This document shows positions 1 to 12,194 of a DNA stretch of 64,000 bases, one piece after another. The first letter of the stretch is position 1. Every line of letters begins with the position of its first letter. A program made the position numbers and the translations under genes. A model generated the notes under the pieces. It did no database searches and was not told where the DNA came from. It saw only the letters and a program-made list of their open reading frames with translations. Origin of the DNA: WTFV01 sp965200895 (GTDB lineage: Bacteria; Acidobacteriota; Vicinamibacteria; Vicinamibacterales; UBA8438); assembly GCA_965200895.1 (NCBI GenBank), contig CBDAVM010000001.1, positions 1,612,001-1,676,000 on the forward strand, in the 5' to 3' direction.

Positions 1-418
1 CGATCAGATCGAGCCGCGGTCGGACCCTCTCCGTGGTTGCAGCCCCGTCGCCATCGTCGGACCCCGACAGCAGGAACGCGGCCGTCACGGCGGCGACCAC
101 CGTGACGGCGCCTCCCCCGATGGCCGCCAGTCGTCCCCAACCGGTCGCCGTCGATTCGACGGGCGAAGAGAACATGCCCGCGGCTCCCGCGGCGGAACGG
201 CCCGTCGCGCCCGGGGCCGCCGGCAATTCTTCCAGAACCAGCGGGTCGGTTCTCTGGTGTGTGGACACGCCTTCACCTTCCCGCAGCTCGGCCGCCAGCG
301 CGGCGAGCCGGGCTTCCGAACGCCGCCGTTCCTCCTGGACCAGCCGCCACGCCACCACGCCCATCGAGATGGCGAGAAACAACGACAGTATCGTCACGGC
401 GATCAGCGTGATCTCCAT
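1..418 (-). CDS. Membrane protein downstream of TonB, partial
   Basis: The gene starts with ATG at 418 and runs off the left edge, so the C-terminus is missing. It opens with a hydrophobic helix (residues about 2-24, MEITLIAVTILSLFLAISMG), followed by an Arg/Glu-rich segment that could form a coiled coil, an Ala/Pro-rich stretch, and a second hydrophobic segment near residues 100-120. No enzyme motif is visible. It begins 10 bases after the tonB-like stop codon, so the two are probably co-transcribed and it may be a membrane accessory of that TonB system. The function is unknown; only the reading frame and membrane character are well supported. Confidence 0.6.
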   Translation of the reverse strand, partial: MEITLIAVTILSLFLAISMGVVAWRLVQEERRRSEARLAALAAELREGEGVSTHQRTDPLVLEELPAAPGATGRSAAGAAGMFSSPVESTATGWGRLAAIGGGAVTVVAAVTAAFLLSGSDDGDGAATTERVRPRLDLI

Positions 419-428
419 CTTCCTTTTC

Positions 429-1514
429 TTACCGCAACCTGAACTCCATCGCCACCTCGACGACGACGACGACTGCGACTCCCTGCCTCCGGGCGGGATG
501 GAACCGCCACTGGCGCATTGCGGCCACCGCGGTCTCGTCGAGGCCGTATCCCAGGCTGCGGACCACCTTGATCGCGCCGACCGCGCCGGTGGCGAGGACC
601 ACGACCTCCAGGACCACATCGCCTTCGATCTCGCGTCGCAGCGCGTCCACCGTGTAGATCGGCTTGACCTCGCGCTCGATCGCCGGGGGGGAGATTCCGC
701 TTCCGACGCGGTACGGTCCCCCGCCCGTACCCCGGCCGGCGCCCGGGCCGACGCCGGCGCCCGCACCGGATCCTACGCCCCGCCCGGCGCCTGCACCGAC
801 GCCTCCGTTCCGGCCGGGCCCGTGCGACAAGGTGTCGCTCGTTCCCGGCGGAGGTTCCAGCAGGCCCCGCAGATCCCGGTGGTCCGCACGCATCGCCATC
901 AGTGGCGCGGCGATGGGGCGCAGCGCCTCGGACTCGAGCGGCTCGCGAGGGGACTCCACCGGCTCGACGACGGACGGCCGCTCGCGGGGTGGAACCGGAC
1001 TGCTGAGGCGGCTGTCACCGCGCCGCTCCGCCGGCGGAGGCGGCAGCGGCTGCCGCCTCCCGCCTCCTCCTCCGCCCCCGCCGGGGCCGGGCTCGGCCAC
1101 GAACACGAGGCGCGACGCGGGCGTCCGGTCCGTTGCGGGGGGATGGTCGGCGGCTGTCGTCGTCTGTATCGCGCTCAGCAGGATGATCAGGGGAATGGCC
1201 GCGCCGTGGGTCACCGTCGAGATCACCGCCGACACAGCGGTGGCGGAGTCCTCGATGCCCCGATCGAGCAGGGCGCCGCCGAAGAGCGGGCGGCTCGGAC
1301 GGACCGCTCCCCATTGCAATGTGCGCACGATGCGCACGGCTTCCCGATGGCCGACGAGCATGCCGTCGACCGTCGCGATTTCGCCGGCGGCGATGAGCTG
1401 CCTGACCACACGGGGGGCGACGCCGGCCGCCTGCGCCACTTCGTGCGCCGAATAGACCTCAGGAGCGCAGGGCGCCGCACCCTGCAGGGGCTCTTCCGGC
1501 TGGTGCCCGGACAT
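429..1514 (-). CDS. HTH-containing energy transducer TonB
   Basis: The last 85 or so residues form a TonB C-terminal domain: a PPAIEREVKPIYT entry, a GDVVLEVVVLATGAVGAIKVV strand pair, a YGLDETAVAAMRQWRFHPA helix and a terminal MEFRLR strand. TonB couples the proton motive force to outer-membrane receptors. Before it lie one hydrophobic helix (about residues 92-113) and a long Pro/Gly-rich linker with Gly-Ala-Gly repeats that would span the periplasm. Unusually, residues about 20-65 look like a MerR/excisionase-type helix-turn-helix (VYSAHEVAQAAGVAPRVVRQ), which would lie in the cytoplasm. No ExbB/ExbD is in the window. The TonB domain is certain; a DNA-binding role for the N-terminus is inference. 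Confidence 0.85.
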   Translation of the reverse strand: MSGHQPEEPLQGAAPCAPEVYSAHEVAQAAGVAPRVVRQLIAAGEIATVDGMLVGHREAVRIVRTLQWGAVRPSRPLFGGALLDRGIEDSATAVSAVISTVTHGAAIPLIILLSAIQTTTAADHPPATDRTPASRLVFVAEPGPGGGGGGGGRRQPLPPPPAERRGDSRLSSPVPPRERPSVVEPVESPREPLESEALRPIAAPLMAMRADHRDLRGLLEPPPGTSDTLSHGPGRNGGVGAGAGRGVGSGAGAGVGPGAGRGTGGGPYRVGSGISPPAIEREVKPIYTVDALRREIEGDVVLEVVVLATGAVGAIKVVRSLGYGLDETAVAAMRQWRFHPARRQGVAVVVVVEVAMEFRLR

Positions 1515-1525
1515 CTCCGCTCACC

Positions 1526-2077
1526 CTATTTCGTACCTTCGAAGAAGCTCTTGCCCGCGCGTTCGGCGAGCAGACGCACGGTCCGGAAACCCTCCGCGCC
1601 GAGGGCGCCGAGGGCGCCGCCGTTCACGAGGTACGTGCGGTCGAGGGTGCGCTGCGAGAAGAGACTGCCGAGGCCGCCGCGCTGGGCTGCCTCGATCACC
1701 ACGCAGCGCCCGTTCGGCCGCAGCACCTTGAGCGCCTGCTGCAGGCACAGGACCCGTTCGTTCATGCGCAGGCCGCCGAGCAGGTCAGGCGCCACGACCA
1801 CGTCGAAGGATTCGGGATCGCAGGGCAGGGCCCCGAGCCTGGCCGTCCTGACCTCCACCAGCACGCCGGCGCGTTCCGCCGCGCGCCGCACGTTGTCGCT
1901 CTCGGCGTCGGTCTCCGTCACGGCACAGGCTTCGCCGCTGATCCCGGCCGCCCTGGCGAGCTCCGCGATCAGTTGTCCGTCCCGGCCTCCAAGCTGCAGC
2001 ACGGAAGCGCCGAGCTTGAGACCGACCATCGACACCTCCAGATCGCGAGGACCTCCGCTCTTCTTCAGCTTGAACAC
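1526..2077 (-). CDS. Class I SAM-dependent methyltransferase
   Basis: This 183-residue protein has a Rossmann-type methyltransferase layout: a glycine-bearing motif I (VLQLGGRDGQLIAELA), an acidic residue after strand 2, a DVVVAPDLLGGL strand 4, and the LKVLRPNGRCVVIE post-motif. It is close to the minimal size for the fold, and the substrate cannot be told from sequence. It is the first gene of a leftward group, ending 11 bases before the TonB gene. It diverges from ino1 across about 110 bases that should hold both promoters. Confidence 0.75.
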   Translation of the reverse strand: MFKLKKSGGPRDLEVSMVGLKLGASVLQLGGRDGQLIAELARAAGISGEACAVTETDAESDNVRRAAERAGVLVEVRTARLGALPCDPESFDVVVAPDLLGGLRMNERVLCLQQALKVLRPNGRCVVIEAAQRGGLGSLFSQRTLDRTYLVNGGALGALGAEGFRTVRLLAERAGKSFFEGTK

Positions 2078-2187
2078 TTGCCTCGTCCCATCGATACCGG
2101 CGTCCGCCTCGCGCCGGGATTCCTCACCGTTACGCGTCGGCGGATCGCGAGAAACCGAGCCGGAACACCATGATATAGTCTCCGCCT

Positions 2188-3497
<1,310 letters not shown>

Positions 3498-3501
<4 letters not shown>

Positions 3502-4013
3502 CGCGCACGCAGGCAGCCCTGATCGGCGGCGCGTTCAGCGGCGTGCTGTCGGCGCTGCCCATCATCGGGGCGGCGAACTGCTTGTGCTGCCTCTGGGTGG
3601 TCGGCGGCGGCGTCATCACGGCGTGGCTGCAGCAGCAGGGAGGGGCGGGTCCGCTGGAGCTGGGCGAAGGGGCGCTCGGAGGACTTCTTGCCGGCGTGAT
3701 TGGGGCCGCGGTCTATACACTCGTGTCGGTTCCGTTGCGGTTGCTGATGGGCTCGCTGGCCGGCGCTCCTCCGGGAAGCCTCCAGTTCGGGGATGTGGAC
3801 GTGCCGCCGGAGATGCGCCAGATGCTGGAGGCTGTGGAACAGCTCGCCACCAACCTGCCGCTGATGACCCTGGTCGGATTCCTCGTGATGCTGGTCGCCG
3901 GCATGATCTTCTCCACGTTGGGCGGCCTGTTGGGAGCGTTCTTCTTCCGGAAGGCTGCGCCGCCGGCGGGTCCGGGAGCCACCGACATCGTCCCGCCGCC
4001 CCCGCCCGTCTGA
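3498..4013 (+). CDS. Small integral membrane protein
   Basis: A 171-residue protein starts with TTG at 3498, overlapping the ino1 stop, which implies translational coupling. It has an N-terminal hydrophobic segment with a Cys pair (NCLCCLWVVGGG), a second segment near residues 55-80, and a third near residues 122-150, ending in a proline-rich tail (VPPPPPV). The pattern is like small DUF-type membrane proteins with no assigned activity. Its placement after ino1 suggests a link to inositol lipid metabolism, but this is inference. Confidence 0.65.
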
Positions 4014-4133
4014 CGCCGGCCCTGGCGACGACCGGGGCGAGGGAACCGAAAGAGGACGCCTTGCGTCAGTGGCAATCAGGGTGCCGCCGGCGTGAGAAGT
4101 CCTCGCGCCCGGCATCCGGATCCGAGCGAGCCC

Positions 4134-4850
4134 ATGTCGCTGATACATACACGCGATCTCTGGAAGACCTACCGCATGGGGACCGAGTCGGTCCATGCCC
4201 TGCGAGGCGTCTCGGTGGACATCGAGCGTGGCGAGTTCGTCGCCATCATGGGACCTTCCGGATCCGGCAAGTCGACGCTGATGAACCTCATCGGCTGTCT
4301 GGATACTCCCACCCGCGGCGACTATCGCCTGAACGGCAAGGACGTCAGCCGCATGAACGACGACGACCTGGCGCGCATACGGAACCAGGAGATCGGGTTC
4401 GTCTTCCAGACCTTCAACCTGCTGCCGCGGGCGTCCGCGCTGCACAACGTCGAGTTGCCCTTGATCTACGCGGGGGTGCCGGCGGGGGTGCGGTACGAGC
4501 GGGCGACCGCGGCGCTGAGCCTGGTCGAGCTTCAGGATCGGATGAACCACCGGCCGAACGAGCTCTCCGGGGGACAGCGCCAGCGAGTGGCGATTGCGCG
4601 CGCGCTGGTGAACAATCCGTCGCTCGTGCTTGCCGACGAGCCGACCGGCAACCTCGACTCGAAGACCGGCATCGAGATCATGGCCGTGTTCGAGGGACTG
4701 CACCGCGCGGGCAATACCATCGTCCTGATCACGCACGAACCGGACGTCGCCCGGCACGCCCGCCGCGTCATCCATATCCTGGATGGGGCGATCGCCCGGG
4801 ACGACACGAAGACGACCCGACCGGGCACGCCGGAGGCCGTGGTCACATAG
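4134..4850 (+). CDS. ABC transporter ATP-binding protein, MacB/LolD type
   Basis: All ABC ATPase motifs are present: Walker A GPSGSGKST, Q-loop FVFQTFNLLPR, signature LSGGQRQRVAIARAL, Walker B LVLADEPTGNLDS and the H-loop THEP. The Asp-Glu-Pro-Thr-Gly-Asn-Leu-Asp block and overall length (238 residues) are typical of the MacB/LolD/FtsE group that powers mechanotransmission-type exporters. ATG 4134 is preferred over the in-frame GTG at 4092 because alignment-worthy sequence begins there. No permease gene is adjacent, so the partner must lie elsewhere. Confidence 0.9.
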   Translation: MSLIHTRDLWKTYRMGTESVHALRGVSVDIERGEFVAIMGPSGSGKSTLMNLIGCLDTPTRGDYRLNGKDVSRMNDDDLARIRNQEIGFVFQTFNLLPRASALHNVELPLIYAGVPAGVRYERATAALSLVELQDRMNHRPNELSGGQRQRVAIARALVNNPSLVLADEPTGNLDSKTGIEIMAVFEGLHRAGNTIVLITHEPDVARHARRVIHILDGAIARDDTKTTRPGTPEAVVT

Positions 4851-4893
4851 CGGTCCCGCGTCGTCTGTACCGGCGCGGTCTCCTGCGGCGCTC

Positions 4894-6438
<1,545 letters not shown>

Positions 6439-6693
6439 GCGAGGTGATTCTACCAGTGCGACGTGACGGTTTCTCCGTCCGGGACGGGCTACAGGGTGTA
6501 GTAGCTTCGTGACTGGAAACCTCCATATGCCGTGGTCCGTGGTTGACACGGCGGCCAGCGGCGCCTAGGATCGTGAGGGTCACGCCCCGCTTTCCATGCC
6601 GCTGGTGGTCCTCATCCGGCTGGTTCCCATTGCAGGTCTTCTGTCGGCGGCGGCTCCGTGCATGGCTGACTCGTGCGGCGAGGAGGTAGCAGC

Positions 6694-7005
6694 ATGAACG
6701 ACGTCGTGAACCGTCTTGCGCGCGAGCTCGCCGAGGCCATCAGCGCCGCGGTGGCCCAGGATCCGCAGGTCGAGGCGTGTCGCGAAAGAGCGCGCGCCGC
6801 AGGCTACGAGATGCGTGTCTCGCTCGAGACGGAGATCGGGTTCGGCAGCCGAGAGGCTTCCGCTGCAGCCTCAGGTGGGACCGGACCGGTCGGCGGCGAG
6901 GAGGGCGCCCTGTCCGGCCGCATGACGCCGAACGACCGCCGGTTCCTGCGCGCCCTGCGGATCGCGGTGGACGGGAGCGACCCGCCGGCCCCGGGCCGGA
7001 GTTGA
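6694..7005 (+). CDS. Hypothetical protein, 103 residues
   Basis: A strong AGGAGG Shine-Dalgarno at 6681-6686 precedes ATG 6694, which supports a real gene. The N-terminal third is an amphipathic Ala/Arg/Glu-rich helix and the rest is Gly/Ala-rich, ending MTPNDRRFLRALRIAVDG. No family is recognised. It lies alone between the divergent mutase gene and the convergent gpmI, so context gives no function. Confidence 0.6.
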   Translation: MNDVVNRLARELAEAISAAVAQDPQVEACRERARAAGYEMRVSLETEIGFGSREASAAASGGTGPVGGEEGALSGRMTPNDRRFLRALRIAVDGSDPPAPGRS

Positions 7006-7052
7006 CGGGCAGTCACGGGTGGGCGTCGGGCGGTCCGCGTGCGGAGGGCGCG

Positions 7053-8618
7053 TCAGGTGGTCCATGTGCGGAGGTCGCGGCCGGTCATTTCGGGCGGGAC
7101 GTCGACGCCGGCGATGGCCAGCAGGGTGGGCGCCACATCGCGCAGCGATCCGTCCCGTAGCGGATGGCGCGTCCGCGAGAGCTCCTTGTCGATGAGCAGC
7201 ACCGGCACGGGATTGCTGGTGTGCGCCGTATGCGGTCCGCTTCTCTCCGTGTCCCACATCTGTTCGGCATTGCCATGATCGGCGGTCACGAGGACGGCGC
7301 CTCCGGCTCCGGCAACCGCGCTGACGATGCGGGACAGGCAGCCGTCGAGCGTCGAGACCGCGCGGGCCGCCGCGTCCAGATTTCCCGTGTGCCCCACCAT
7401 GTCGGCGTTGGCGAAATTGCAGACGATCACGTCGTGACGGCCGTTGTCCACATCGTCGACGAGCGCGTCCGTGATGCCGACGGCGCTCATCTCCGGCTGC
7501 AGGTCGTAGGTGGGAACCTTGGGCGACGGCACGAGGATGCGGTCCTCTCCGGTGTACGGCCGTTCCTCACCGGTGTTGAAGAAGTAGGTGACGTGGGCGT
7601 ACTTCTCCGTTTCCGCCAGGCGCAGGTTGGTCCGGCCGGCGGCGGCCAGAACCTCGGCCACGTTTCCCGAGAACGACGGAGGATCGAAGGCGATCGGCAG
7701 GCCGTAGGTCGCGTCGTACTCGGTCATGGTCGTGACCGAGACGGCCGGGCGTCGCCGGCGCTCGAATCCGTCGAACGCGCTCTCGTCGAATGCGAGGGCC
7801 TGGGTCAACTGTCGCGCCCGGTCCGCGCGGAAGTTGAAGAAGATCACGGAATCACCGTCGCGCAGGCAACCGATCGGCTGCCCCGTACCATCCACCACCA
7901 CCCCCGGCGTGATGAACTCGTCGGTGGTGCCCGCCGCATGAGCGTCCGCGACCAGCGTCGCCGCGTCCGAGCCGGTGCGCCCCGCGCCCTCGGTAATCGC
8001 GGCGTATGCGCGCCGGGTCCGGTCCCAGCGCCGGTCTCGATCCATGGCGTAATAGCGGCCGATCACGGTTGCGATTCGTCCGGCACCAGCGTCCGCGAGC
8101 GTGCGTTCGAGGACCGCCATGTCGTCTGCCGCAGCAGTGGGCGCGGTGTCGCGTCCATCGGTGAGCGCGTGGACGAAAAGCCGTCCGATGCGTTGCCGCC
8201 GCGCCAGCTCGACGAGCGCCGCCAGATGGCGGAGGTGGCTGTGGACCCCGCCCCGAGAGACCAGACCCACGAGGTGCAATGCATGCCGGTCGCCGCCGCA
8301 GCGTCTCATGGCCGTGATCAGGGGCCGGTTCTCGAAGAAGTCGCCCTCGCGGATGCTCTTGTCGATGCGGGACAGATCCTGATAGATGACACGGCCCGCG
8401 CCGAGATTCATGTGGCCCACTTCGGAATTGCCCATCTGGCCCGCGGGCAGGCCCACCGCCTCCCCGCTGGTCACGAGCGACGCATGGGGGAAGCGCTCCG
8501 CCAGCTCGTTGTACGTGGGTGTACGACCCAGGGCAATCGCGTTGTGATCGCGGTCGGGACTGATTCCCCAGCCGTCGAGGACGACGAGGACTACCGGCGG
8601 ACGGCGGGCGGCGGGCAT
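7053..8618 (-). CDS. gpmI: Cofactor-independent phosphoglycerate mutase
   Basis: This 521-residue enzyme interconverts 3- and 2-phosphoglycerate in glycolysis through a phosphoserine intermediate. The alkaline-phosphatase-like metal site is visible: VVLDGWG (Asp near 15), the nucleophile Ser 65 in QMGNSEVGHMNLGAGR, the FNFRADRARQ substrate loop, CNFANADMVGHTG, and VTADHGNAEQM at the C-terminal end. The length matches the bacterial GpmI family. It is monocistronic here, and its start faces an 8803 gene on the other strand across 184 bases. Confidence 0.96.
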   Translation of the reverse strand: MPAARRPPVVLVVLDGWGISPDRDHNAIALGRTPTYNELAERFPHASLVTSGEAVGLPAGQMGNSEVGHMNLGAGRVIYQDLSRIDKSIREGDFFENRPLITAMRRCGGDRHALHLVGLVSRGGVHSHLRHLAALVELARRQRIGRLFVHALTDGRDTAPTAAADDMAVLERTLADAGAGRIATVIGRYYAMDRDRRWDRTRRAYAAITEGAGRTGSDAATLVADAHAAGTTDEFITPGVVVDGTGQPIGCLRDGDSVIFFNFRADRARQLTQALAFDESAFDGFERRRRPAVSVTTMTEYDATYGLPIAFDPPSFSGNVAEVLAAAGRTNLRLAETEKYAHVTYFFNTGEERPYTGEDRILVPSPKVPTYDLQPEMSAVGITDALVDDVDNGRHDVIVCNFANADMVGHTGNLDAAARAVSTLDGCLSRIVSAVAGAGGAVLVTADHGNAEQMWDTERSGPHTAHTSNPVPVLLIDKELSRTRHPLRDGSLRDVAPTLLAIAGVDVPPEMTGRDLRTWTT

Positions 8619-8802
8619 GATGGCAGCGGGCGACGAGCCGATGATAACACGTCGGAGGACTCGCCATGCGCCGGATTGCGGCGCGTAACTTCTTTAATGT
8701 CAATACCTTGCGTGATCTGGTCCGGTTTTGACTTGGACGTCGGTGGTCGCATATGATGGAACCAGTGAACTTCCAGTACACCCGGCAGGAGATCAAGATC
8801 CC

Positions 8803-9945
8803 ATGAATGACATTGTCCGGCGCACGAGAGTTCTGACTGCATGTGTCGCCGTTGCACTGCTCGCCGTCGCGCCCTCTGCCGCCCAGGACGATCTTGAGGA
8901 CTGGCAGAGAGCCGAGTTGCGTTCCATGCTCGACGCCATCGAGGCCGCGCTCGCAGCGCGGATTGTGCCGGTTGGCGAGCCGTTCGAGTTCCGTCCGGAC
9001 TTTCTCAAGGGCACCGACGGCGACGCCTACGTGCCGTTCACGTTGTCCATAGATCCGTCCAGGATCGACCGCTCGTCGGTTGCGATGTACCTGTACGTGG
9101 TCGAGGCCGGGGATACGGATCCGGTCTTCGAGGATGCGTACTTCACGGACGTGGACTCGGGCGGCGATGGTCCGATTCGCATCAGCCGCGCGTTCGCTGT
9201 TCCGGGCGGCGCATACGACGTCTACATCGTGATCCGGGAGAGTTCTCGCGACCTGGCGCCGGAGGGCAATCCCCCCGGTGATCGGGATCGGGCGCAGATC
9301 GACGAGTACTGCAGCGGGCTCTTTTCGGACGATCTCAGCATGCGCTTCGCCTGTCAGGAGCAGGAGTACCTGGCATATCGCCTGCAGCGGCGTCCGCGTC
9401 TCAGTTTCAACGAGAACGAAGAGGGCGCGACGATGATGATGCAGCGGGCTCGCGTCGACGTGCCGGATCTCTGGAACAACCAGCTTCAGTTGAGTTCGAT
9501 CATCGTACCCGAGCTCGTCGAGCCCCTTCCCGCCCCTCTGTCGCCGGAAGAGCAGATTCTCAGTCCGTACAGTCTCGGAACCACCCGGATCGTGCCGAAG
9601 CTGGAGCAGGACTTCGGAAAGCGGGCGGAGCTGTCGCTGATCTTTCTCGTCTACAACCCGGGTCTCGCCGACCGCTCGATGCCGGACATCACGATCGAGT
9701 ACAGCTTTCACCAGCGGACGGATGCGGGAGAGAACTACTTCAACCGGACGAACCCGCAGGCGTTCAACCGCCAGACGCTTCCGCCCGATTTCGACCTGAC
9801 GCTCGGTCACCAGATCGTGGCGGGGCAGACGGTGCCGCTGTCGCTCTTTCCGGCCGGAGACTATCGGTTGGAGATCAAGGTGACCGACAACACGAACTCG
9901 GCCGAGATCATCGAGAACGTGATGTTCACGGTGCTGGAGTCGTAA
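8803..9945 (+). CDS. Exported hypothetical protein
   Basis: ATG 8803 follows a GGCAGGAG-like ribosome site. The first 24 residues form a Sec signal peptide (RRTRVLTACVAVALLAVAPSAAQ) with Ala-X-Ala cleavage. The mature part is beta-rich, with blocks such as VPFTLSIDPSRIDRSSVAMYLYVV and a C-terminal TVPLSLFPAGDYRLEIKVTDN typical of an immunoglobulin-like or GWxTD-style strand ending. Two cysteines (near residues 168 and 182) could pair. The next exported protein begins 57 bases later, so the two may be co-expressed. Function unknown. Confidence 0.75.
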   Translation: MNDIVRRTRVLTACVAVALLAVAPSAAQDDLEDWQRAELRSMLDAIEAALAARIVPVGEPFEFRPDFLKGTDGDAYVPFTLSIDPSRIDRSSVAMYLYVVEAGDTDPVFEDAYFTDVDSGGDGPIRISRAFAVPGGAYDVYIVIRESSRDLAPEGNPPGDRDRAQIDEYCSGLFSDDLSMRFACQEQEYLAYRLQRRPRLSFNENEEGATMMMQRARVDVPDLWNNQLQLSSIIVPELVEPLPAPLSPEEQILSPYSLGTTRIVPKLEQDFGKRAELSLIFLVYNPGLADRSMPDITIEYSFHQRTDAGENYFNRTNPQAFNRQTLPPDFDLTLGHQIVAGQTVPLSLFPAGDYRLEIKVTDNTNSAEIIENVMFTVLES

Positions 9946-10002
9946 GGAGGCGTCGGCAGCGCTCGACCGCCGGCACGCGGTCGGGCGCGCCGTCAACGAA
10001 AA

Positions 10003-12000
10003 ATGGCACGCAAGTTCCTCGTCGTCGCTGGTGTCGTTCTGGCGCTCGGGCCTCCGGCTGCAACGGTTGTGGCCGGCCAGGAGCCGGGTGGTTCGTCGCA
10101 GTCGGTCGCGGCGATGCCGTCCATGGCTGGCGCCGGGGAGCTGAGTGGCGTGGTCACCGCAGCGGACGGAGCTCCGATCGGCGACGTCCTGCTGTCGCTA
10201 TCCGGACCGGGCGGGTCGTCGCTGGCCGTATCGGATTCCGCCGGGCGCTTCCGGTTCGACGAGCTTCCGGCGGGCCGGTACCTGCTCAGGACACACCAGG
10301 CGGGAGTCGGGACCGGTCGTCGGTTCGTTCGGATCGAGTCCGGGCAGGCGGTCTTCGAGCCGGTCGCACTGAATCCATCCAGCGAATCGAATCGGGATTT
10401 CCTGCTCGCCGGGAGCATGTTCCAGTTCGGGAGTGCTTCGGTTGCGGGTGGGCCGGAGGATACCCGGGCGGCGTCCGCAGCGGGGGACGTGAGCAGTGAG
10501 CAGTCCGGCGGCGCTTCGATACCGGAGGAGTCCGCCGCGGAAGACTCCGAGCCGCAGGACGCCAAGATGTGGCGGCTGCGCCGCGCCCGTCGCAGCGTGC
10601 TCAAGGACCGCATGACCGGAGCGTCACTCCTTCAGCGGGGTGGGGCCACTCCCGGTTCCCGTGACGGTGGCGGCGGCGTCGAGCGCTGGGCGGCGGCTGG
10701 TTCTGCGTCGTTGGAGCATCCGCTGTCGGGCGTGGCGGGACTTCCAATCTCGGGCGAGGTTCAGTTCCTGACGAGGGCGACGTTGGCCGGACCGCGCTTC
10801 CTGTGGCCGTCGGAGGCCTGGCCCGGGCAGGTGGCGTACGTGTCCGTGGCGCCGGCCGGCGCCAGCGACTGGGCGTTGCGCGGAACCGTCGACATGACGA
10901 CCGGGGAGACCTCGTCGTGGGCTGTCGCCGGCTGGTACTCCGTGGAGCCGCGCCGCGACCACGACGTGGAGGTGGCGGCTTCGTACAGCCGGCAGGCGCA
11001 CGCGGCCGCCGCCGATCTGCGGCTCGATGTCGCCGGCCCGGCCGCAGCGGGAGCGCCCCGGCGCGAGGTGGGGCGCGTCGAGGTGACCGATACCTGGACG
11101 GTCTCCCCGATGCTGGAAGTCGGTTACGGCGCGGAGGTGGCGCGGTACGGATACATCGAGGACGGTCGGTTGTTCAGCCCGCACGCGGCCGTCACGGTGT
11201 CGCCGGTCGATGGAACCCGGGTACGCGCAGCCGGGTCACGGAACATGACCGCCCCGGGCGGAGAACAGTTCCTGCCTCCCCTCGATGGCCTGTGGTTGCC
11301 TCCGGAGCGGACCTACACGTCTCTCTCCGGTCTTGGGGACCTGCATGCCGAACAGTTGCGGCACGTCGAGATCGGCTTGGAGCACGAACTCGGGGAACGC
11401 TCCGTCGTCGGCGTTCGCAGGTTCAGCCAGGAGGTCGACAACCAGCTCATGGCGATGTTCGCTCCCGGGGGGCACGCGGGGATCGAGACCCTGCCGGCAT
11501 CCGGCGGGCACTACTACTACCTGACCGGGGCCGGCGGCGTCGACGTGGACGGTTGGGGGGTGACGTTCGAGCACGAGATCGAGGAGCGGTTGCACGGCGC
11601 GGTCGACTACCGCATCGTCCGCTCGGGATGGACTCCACCGGGTTTCGCGGAGCTTGCGGCAGAACGGCTACCGAGCGGCAGGGATCACTTCCAGGACGTG
11701 GCCGCGACGCTGCGGGCCGAAATCCCCGAGACGTCGACGCGCATCCTCGCTCGCTGCCGGGTCAGCACGGCGTTCGCCAGGATGGCTGCCGGCGGCGTGG
11801 CCCCGGGTCTCGATACCCGTTTCGACGTGCAGGTCACCCAGACCCTGCCCCTTGCGCCGTTCGAGGGCAGCAGTTGGGAGCTGCTGGTGGCCTTGCGGAG
11901 CCTGTTCCACGAGCCGAGTCAGGGGGAGTCGATCTACGACGAGTTGCTTGTCGTCGATCCGCCGAGACAACTCGTCGGCGGTCTCGTCGTTCATTTCTAG
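10003..12000 (+). CDS. Carboxypeptidase-regulatory domain outer-membrane barrel
   Basis: A signal peptide (residues about 1-24, cleaving after VVAG) is followed by a carboxypeptidase-regulatory-like beta-sandwich (about 48-125: LSGVVTAADGAPIGDVLLSLSG, FDELPAGRYLLR). An acidic low-complexity linker follows, then some 430 residues of alternating beta strands resembling the barrel of a TonB-dependent receptor, ending in aromatic/hydrophobic VVHF as outer-membrane proteins often do. A plug domain and TonB box are not evident, so it may be a plug-less relative rather than a transporter. This domain order is common in Acidobacteriota. Confidence 0.75.
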   Translation: MARKFLVVAGVVLALGPPAATVVAGQEPGGSSQSVAAMPSMAGAGELSGVVTAADGAPIGDVLLSLSGPGGSSLAVSDSAGRFRFDELPAGRYLLRTHQAGVGTGRRFVRIESGQAVFEPVALNPSSESNRDFLLAGSMFQFGSASVAGGPEDTRAASAAGDVSSEQSGGASIPEESAAEDSEPQDAKMWRLRRARRSVLKDRMTGASLLQRGGATPGSRDGGGGVERWAAAGSASLEHPLSGVAGLPISGEVQFLTRATLAGPRFLWPSEAWPGQVAYVSVAPAGASDWALRGTVDMTTGETSSWAVAGWYSVEPRRDHDVEVAASYSRQAHAAAADLRLDVAGPAAAGAPRREVGRVEVTDTWTVSPMLEVGYGAEVARYGYIEDGRLFSPHAAVTVSPVDGTRVRAAGSRNMTAPGGEQFLPPLDGLWLPPERTYTSLSGLGDLHAEQLRHVEIGLEHELGERSVVGVRRFSQEVDNQLMAMFAPGGHAGIETLPASGGHYYYLTGAGGVDVDGWGVTFEHEIEERLHGAVDYRIVRSGWTPPGFAELAAERLPSGRDHFQDVAATLRAEIPETSTRILARCRVSTAFARMAAGGVAPGLDTRFDVQVTQTLPLAPFEGSSWELLVALRSLFHEPSQGESIYDELLVVDPPRQLVGGLVVHF

Positions 12001-12144
12001 CGCCCGGCGCAGGCTCCTGGCCGACATTTTCCGCTCCGGCGGCAGGCAGTCGCTCCAACACGTTGGATCGACAGTCCATTTTCTCGCATGCAGCCTGTGC
12101 CACCCCGACACATGCCTGCGCGGTCCGTCCATGCGGACGCAATA

Positions 12145-12162
12145 CGTATGCGTATGCGTATG
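12145..12162. repeat. Hexamer microsatellite (CGTATG)x3
   Basis: Three perfect head-to-tail copies of CGTATG lie about 35 bases before the histidine kinase start codon. Slippage here could alter promoter spacing; that is inference. The rest of the 194-base gap shows a short inverted repeat (CGTCC ATG CGGACG) and nothing else clear. Confidence 0.7.
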
Positions 12163-12194
12163 GCGCGTGATTTGCATTATGCGGTGTGGTAATC

